DNA of 9,842 nucleotides from Spirochaetales bacterium (GTDB taxonomy: Bacteria; Spirochaetota; Spirochaetia; SZUA-6; DRHE01). The stretch covers positions 1 to 9,842 of the forward strand of contig JAFGFV010000001.1 of assembly GCA_016930895.1 (NCBI GenBank). Direction: 5' to 3'. A model generated the notes under the pieces. That model worked only from the letters and a program-made list of their open reading frames with translations. It did no database searches and was not told where the DNA came from. The position numbers and the translations under genes were made by a program. Positions 6,936 to 9,842 of the stretch are shown here, piece by piece (positions within the stretch are counted from its first letter, which is position 1; each line of letters starts with the position of its first letter).

Positions 6936-7760
6936 ATGCGCGCACTGGACCTGCACAACCCCTGGGAGGGCGCCCCGATCTTCTACGTGGAAAGCACCCG
7001 TTCGACCATGGACGAAGCTTCGAGCCTGGGCCGGCGGGGTTACCCGGGTGGGACTACGGTGGTGACGGACCACCAGGCGGCCGGCCGCGGGCGGCTCGAA
7101 GGGCGGCGGTGGAGCTCGGAGGCCGGGATGAACCTGCTGTTCACCGTGCTGCTGCGCGAGCAAGGGCCGCGGCCGGAGCACTTCCGGCTGCCGCTGCTGG
7201 TCGGTCTTGCGGTGTCGCGGACCCTGGAAGCCGCCTTCGGCCTCGAGCCGACGATCAAGTGGCCGAACGACGTGCTGTGCCGGCTGCCGGCCCGGCAGCC
7301 GGCACAGCAGCCGGCACCGGCGGCTTCCGCGCGGCCCTCGGGCCGCCACGGCAAGGTGGCCGGGATCCTCTGCGAAGCCCTTTCCCTCGGGGAAGCGCTG
7401 CTGCTGCTCGCCGGCGTGGGGATCAACTGCAACCAGCTCGCGTTTCCAGGCCAGCCCGGGGCGGTATCGCTGGCCGGCCTGCTGGGCCGCCCGATCGACC
7501 GGCTATACCTGCTCGAAGCCTTCCTGGCGCAGCTGCACGCGACTCTCGCCGACCCCGGCTGGAAGGCCGCGCTCCTTGCCCGGCTGCACCTCCTCGGCCG
7601 AGAGGTGACGGTCCGTCAGGGCCTGCCGGACGCCGGTTCAGACCGGCGGGTCAGCGGCACGCTTGCCGGTCTCGAGGAGGACGGAGCGCTCCGCCTCCAG
7701 CTTCCCGGCGGAGGGAGCTGCGTCGTCCACAGCGGGGAACTGGCACCCGGGCCCGGCTAG
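6936..7760 (+). CDS. birA: Biotin-[acetyl-CoA-carboxylase] ligase BirA (no DNA-binding domain), with an extra loop
   Basis: BirA activates biotin to biotinyl-5'-AMP and transfers it to the carrier lysine of biotin carboxylases. The 274-residue protein starts directly with the catalytic domain: STRSTMDEA (20-28), GRGRLEGRRWSS (50-61), KWPNDVL (108-114), GKVAGILCE (139-147) and GVGINCN (160-166), then the small C-terminal beta domain with VSGTL and SGEL. There is no N-terminal helix-turn-helix, so it is not expected to act as the biotin repressor. Residues 115-138, rich in Pro, Ala, Gln and Arg, replace the usual three-or-so residues between KWPNDVL and KVAGIL; the DNA there is palindromic. An A/G-rich stretch just before the ATG may serve as ribosome binding site. 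Its stop codon overlaps that of the convergent downstream gene. Confidence 0.93.
   Translation: MRALDLHNPWEGAPIFYVESTRSTMDEASSLGRRGYPGGTTVVTDHQAAGRGRLEGRRWSSEAGMNLLFTVLLREQGPRPEHFRLPLLVGLAVSRTLEAAFGLEPTIKWPNDVLCRLPARQPAQQPAPAASARPSGRHGKVAGILCEALSLGEALLLLAGVGINCNQLAFPGQPGAVSLAGLLGRPIDRLYLLEAFLAQLHATLADPGWKAALLARLHLLGREVTVRQGLPDAGSDRRVSGTLAGLEEDGALRLQLPGGGSCVVHSGELAPGPG
7273..7309. repeat. Perfect 18-bp inverted repeat inside birA
   Basis: TGCTGTGCCGGCTGCCGG (7273-7290) is followed by one base and its exact reverse complement (7292-7309). Ten bases of the right arm, CAGCCGGCAC (7296-7305), recur at 7308-7317. The repeat is translated as part of the extra loop (residues 113-124) of BirA without breaking the frame. 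It could form a cruciform or mRNA hairpin. Confidence 0.9.
7331..7346. repeat. Second, shorter inverted repeat in the birA insertion
   Basis: GCGGCCC and GGGCCGC are separated by two bases, in the same extra segment of birA, 21 bp after the larger palindrome. Together the two palindromes account for nearly all the inserted DNA (about 7278-7349). Confidence 0.7.
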
Positions 7761-9607
7761 ATCTCCCGGATCCCGATTCGGAAGCTCAAGTGGGTCGTCC
7801 AGCCGGCCACCGGCAGGGGGTGCGGAACGCACGTGCGCGCTCCCGGACAGGCGCGCAGGGCCCAGCGACCCGCCTCGCGGCGGACCCGCAGGGGGACCAC
7901 CATGAGCGGGCCGGCCCCCGGCGGCGAGCCGCTTCCGCCTGCCGTGAGCACGAGGGCCGTCTCTCCCTGACTTGCCAGGACTTGCCGCCCGCAGGCCAGC
8001 AGGTACCCCTCCGCAGGGAGAACCCTCTCGCGGTGGGTGCTGCCGTCCTCGAACACGGTGCTCAGCTCCGGCGGCGCGCCCCTGGGAAAGCGGAACAGCG
8101 GGATCTCGTAAGGCAGGGCCGTCCACAGCGCGGGGGCCTGGGCTGGGAAGCGGATGGTGCATTCTACGCAGAGGTCGGACAGGCCCTCGCGGAAGTAGGC
8201 CTCGACCTGCATCTTGAGCTCGCCCCCCCGCGGCCCGATCGTGGCGCTCAAGCTGGTCGCCAGGCCGTGGTCTTGCCCCCGCTCGAACGAGGCGGCGCTG
8301 ACGGTCCGCAGGGCGCACCGGACCCCTGCAAAGGCGAAGGAGCATTCCGCCGGGGCCCCGCTCAGGATCTCACGCCCCTCCCGGGAGATCCCGCGCAGGC
8401 GTCCGTCGGCAAATTGGGCGACGAACTGCGACCCCGGCAGGGAAACCGTCCCGCCCATTTCCGCGAACTGGATCTGGTCCGGTTGTACCGGCGCGTAGTC
8501 GCGAGCGGCTCGAGCCGGGGGTGGAACCTCCAGCGCCGGGGCCCAGTCCGGCACCATCAGCTCCAGGGCCCTGCGGACCTCCTCGTTGCGTCTCCTGCCC
8601 CTGCGGCGGTAGGGCCGGAGCTGCTGCAGCCGCCGGCCCGCCGCGATCGCGGTTTCGGCCTCCAGCAGCCTGCAGGCCTCGCTGCGGTGCAGGAGAACAG
8701 CGAGCGGAGGGGCGGCCGCGGCCGTCTCCCCGCTCGCCATTTCCAGCTCGTCGAGCGCTGCGGGGGTGAGCGCCGCCGGATGCAGAGCGCGCCGGTAGGA
8801 GAGGGCCTCGAGGAGTCGCGCGATCGGCCGATCCCCGGCAGGGAGGGGCCCGGCCGGTGCTTGTCTGCGCGACCGCGGGACGGAACTTCCGGGCAGGGCC
8901 CCCTCGCCGCGGGAGGTTCCCGCCCCGTCTGCTCCCTGCACGTCGAGGAGGAGCAGCAGGGTCTCCGGCGCCCGGGCGGCGAGAGATGCCAGCACGGCCG
9001 AGTCTTGGTCCAACTCGGAGAGGTCCAGCACCGCCGCGGCCACCGCCGCCGCGCGTCCCGGAAGCCGGCTCAGCACGAAGCCTTCGGCCAGCACGCCGGT
9101 GCCCGGCCGTGCTCGGCGGGACAGCGGGAGGTCCCGGGCTCCGCCGAGGGGAAAGGGCACCCCGATGATCTGAAAGCCGGCGGAGCTGTAGGCCCCGGCT
9201 GCGGCTTCACGTGCAGGGTCCGGGAGGAATGGGATGGTGAGGAGGGGTTCCTGCCCCAGCAGCTGCCGGAAACCCGACAGCCAGGGGTTGCGGCGGCACC
9301 AGGCCAGCTCCCGGGCCAGCTCGTAATCGTCCAGCAGGGGATGCATGGCCCCGCGAAATCCCGCCGGCGCCAGGATATCCCCCCGGCTTGCGACCCGGGC
9401 CTTGATTTCGGTGACCAGGTTGTTCAGCGCCCGCGAGCTGCCGGCGAACAGGGGATACAGCGGCACGTTCCAGTGCAGCGGCAGCCGGAGCTCCCCCTCG
9501 AGCGAGGCGATCTCCTCGAGGAGGCTTTCGACGGTCCGCAGGGTCTGGCTCTCGGCATCGTGGAATCGCAGGCCGAGGAACAGGGTGAGCGTTTGACGTG
9601 TGCTCAT
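7757..9607 (-). CDS. Unassigned 616-residue protein; possible carbohydrate-active enzyme
   Basis: I do not recognise this protein with certainty. It has no signal peptide. The N-terminal half (about 1-225) has short hydrophobic strands alternating with helices (LTLFLGLRFHD, LPLHWNVPLYPLF, GDILAPAGFRGAMHPLLDDYEL, LLTIPFLPD, GFQIIGVPFPL), the look of a TIM-like barrel as in polysaccharide deacetylase or glycosidase folds. Residues about 225-260 are a low-complexity Gly/Pro/Arg-rich linker, and 330-340 is strongly basic. The C-terminal half (about 378-616) is beta-rich with alternating strands and resembles the beta-sandwich of large glycosidases such as alpha-mannosidases; this is an impression only. 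ATG 9607 follows AAGGGG by 2 nt, and the promoter -10 box ends 6 nt upstream. It is monocistronic here. As a real gene it is secure from codon structure, length and promoter; its function is open. Confidence 0.8.
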   Translation of the reverse strand: MSTRQTLTLFLGLRFHDAESQTLRTVESLLEEIASLEGELRLPLHWNVPLYPLFAGSSRALNNLVTEIKARVASRGDILAPAGFRGAMHPLLDDYELARELAWCRRNPWLSGFRQLLGQEPLLTIPFLPDPAREAAAGAYSSAGFQIIGVPFPLGGARDLPLSRRARPGTGVLAEGFVLSRLPGRAAAVAAAVLDLSELDQDSAVLASLAARAPETLLLLLDVQGADGAGTSRGEGALPGSSVPRSRRQAPAGPLPAGDRPIARLLEALSYRRALHPAALTPAALDELEMASGETAAAAPPLAVLLHRSEACRLLEAETAIAAGRRLQQLRPYRRRGRRRNEEVRRALELMVPDWAPALEVPPPARAARDYAPVQPDQIQFAEMGGTVSLPGSQFVAQFADGRLRGISREGREILSGAPAECSFAFAGVRCALRTVSAASFERGQDHGLATSLSATIGPRGGELKMQVEAYFREGLSDLCVECTIRFPAQAPALWTALPYEIPLFRFPRGAPPELSTVFEDGSTHRERVLPAEGYLLACGRQVLASQGETALVLTAGGSGSPPGAGPLMVVPLRVRREAGRWALRACPGARTCVPHPLPVAGWTTHLSFRIGIREI

Positions 9608-9613
9608 TGCCCC

Positions 9614-9641
9614 TTTGTAGCAGAACCCGCGGGATTGTCAA
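9614..9641 (-). promoter_or_regulatory. Promoter of the 616-residue gene
   Basis: On the minus strand, a perfect TTGACA (9636-9641) and TACAAA (9614-9619) are 16 bp apart. The -10 box ends 6 nt before the ATG at 9607, so the predicted transcription start is the A of the start codon, giving a leaderless mRNA. The spacer contains the palindrome CCCGCGGG. Confidence 0.55.
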
Positions 9642-9647
9642 GCGCCG

Positions 9648-9673
9648 CGGGTTTGCCGCCACGGGTTTGCCGC
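9648..9673. repeat. Two direct repeats of CGGGTTTGCCGC, period 14 bp
   Basis: Exact 12-bp copies lie at 9648-9659 and 9662-9673. They sit just upstream of the -35 box of the 616-residue gene (about -41 to -66 from its predicted start) and some 80-105 bp upstream of the groEL start. The position suits an activator or regulator site; no known binding consensus is recognised. Confidence 0.6.
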
Positions 9674-9681
9674 ATGCCCGG

Positions 9682-9702
9682 AAAAAAAAGGCACATTTTT
9701 TT
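9682..9702. repeat. A-tract and T-tract in the groEL upstream region
   Basis: Eight A (9682-9689) and seven T (9696-9702) are separated by GGCACA. In such a GC-rich genome this AT-rich patch stands out. It could be curved DNA or an UP-like element between the two divergent promoters; a 7-bp A-T hairpin is also possible but weak. Confidence 0.45.
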
Positions 9703-9742
9703 GTTGGCGCAACAGGCAAGAATTTGTATCTTTCGAACGGGC

Positions 9743-9748
9743 TATAAT
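9743..9748 (+). promoter_or_regulatory. Consensus -10 box (TATAAT) of groEL
   Basis: A perfect TATAAT, predicting a start near 9755 and a leader of about 40 nt. No convincing -35 hexamer lies 16-18 bp upstream, so the promoter may depend on an activator or another sigma factor. There is no CIRCE inverted repeat, the HrcA operator, in the leader or upstream. Confidence 0.55.
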
Positions 9749-9793
9749 CTAATACCACTACATTCAGCAAAAACTAGAGGAAAGGGTAGGAAG

Positions 9794-9842
9794 ATGGCGA
9801 AACAGTTACAGTTCAACGAGGCTGCACGCCGCGCGCTGCTCA
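9794..9842 (+). CDS. groEL: N-terminus of chaperonin GroEL, continues beyond window
   Basis: The first 16 codons give MAKQLQFNEAARRALL, which matches the well-conserved GroEL start (MAAKxxxFxxxARxxxLxG). GroEL is the 60-kDa cytoplasmic chaperonin that works with GroES. Purine-rich GAGGAAAGGG and AGGAAG stretches (about 9777-9793) precede the ATG. In most bacteria groES lies just upstream in the same operon; here the preceding 186 bp hold only regulatory sequence and then a divergent unrelated gene, so groEL has its own promoter. The identification rests on 16 residues, but the pattern is distinctive. Confidence 0.85.
   Translation, partial: MAKQLQFNEAARRALL

Noticed and set aside
6877..6945. 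Longer zwf start at 6945
   Set aside because: It overlaps birA and adds 23 residues before the conserved ENPL start; family similarity begins at the ATG at 6876.
9690..9704. Possible sigma54 promoter (GGCAC followed by TTGT) upstream of groEL
   Set aside because: The GG and GC elements are not at the required 10-bp spacing and the -12 GC is missing.
9608..9793. CIRCE element or small groES-like gene before groEL
   Set aside because: No TTAGCACTC-type inverted repeat is present, and no open frame of groES length (about 95 codons) fits the gap.

Overview
This is a GC-rich, gene-dense bacterial chromosomal window with six complete chromosomal-type genes of known or recognisable family, two complete genes of uncertain function, and gene fragments at both edges. 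There is no sign of phage, transposon, CRISPR array, tRNA or rRNA. The host looks diderm: one gene encodes a signal-peptide protein with an Omp85-type outer-membrane barrel signature and a C-terminal Phe. A zwf-opcA-pgl operon, the GroEL N-terminus and the high GC content would suit a high-GC diderm lineage such as Acidobacteriota or a relative. That placement is an inference of low confidence.

Layout: (1) 1-111, minus strand, the first 37 codons of a secreted protein with its own promoter and a strong ribosome binding site. (2) 229-1467, minus, an Omp85/D15-like barrel protein. (3) 1490-2332, minus, a ParB-fold protein of the SerK/SbnI free-serine-kinase type, lying 22 nt upstream of the barrel gene and probably co-transcribed with it. 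(4) 2401-3477, plus, mnmA, divergent from the kinase-like gene across 68 bp. (5) 3533-6876, minus, the operon zwf-opcA-pgl for the oxidative pentose phosphate pathway. The stop and start codons of zwf and opcA overlap, and opcA and pgl are 3 nt apart. (6) 6936-7760, plus, birA, divergent from zwf. (7) 7757-9607, minus, a 616-residue protein I cannot assign, with a possible barrel-like N-terminal half and a beta-rich C-terminal half. Its stop codon overlaps that of birA. (8) 9794 to the end, plus, the first codons of groEL, with no groES directly upstream.

How the genes relate: zwf, opcA and pgl carry glucose-6-phosphate to 6-phosphogluconate and make NADPH, with OpcA as the Zwf assembly/activation factor. 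MnmA makes 2-thiouridine in tRNA. BirA attaches biotin to carboxylases. GroEL folds proteins. The kinase-like gene could feed O-phosphoserine into cysteine synthesis, but nothing in the window proves this.

The most unusual features are a palindromic in-frame insertion in birA (a perfect 18-bp inverted repeat followed by a second 7-bp one, at the biotinyl-AMP-site loop), and several promoters whose -10 box sits 6-10 nt before the start codon, which predicts leaderless or nearly leaderless mRNAs. A 14-bp-period direct repeat between the 616-residue gene and groEL also looks like an operator. No gene-free stretch exceeds 300 bases; the longest is the 186-bp gap before groEL.
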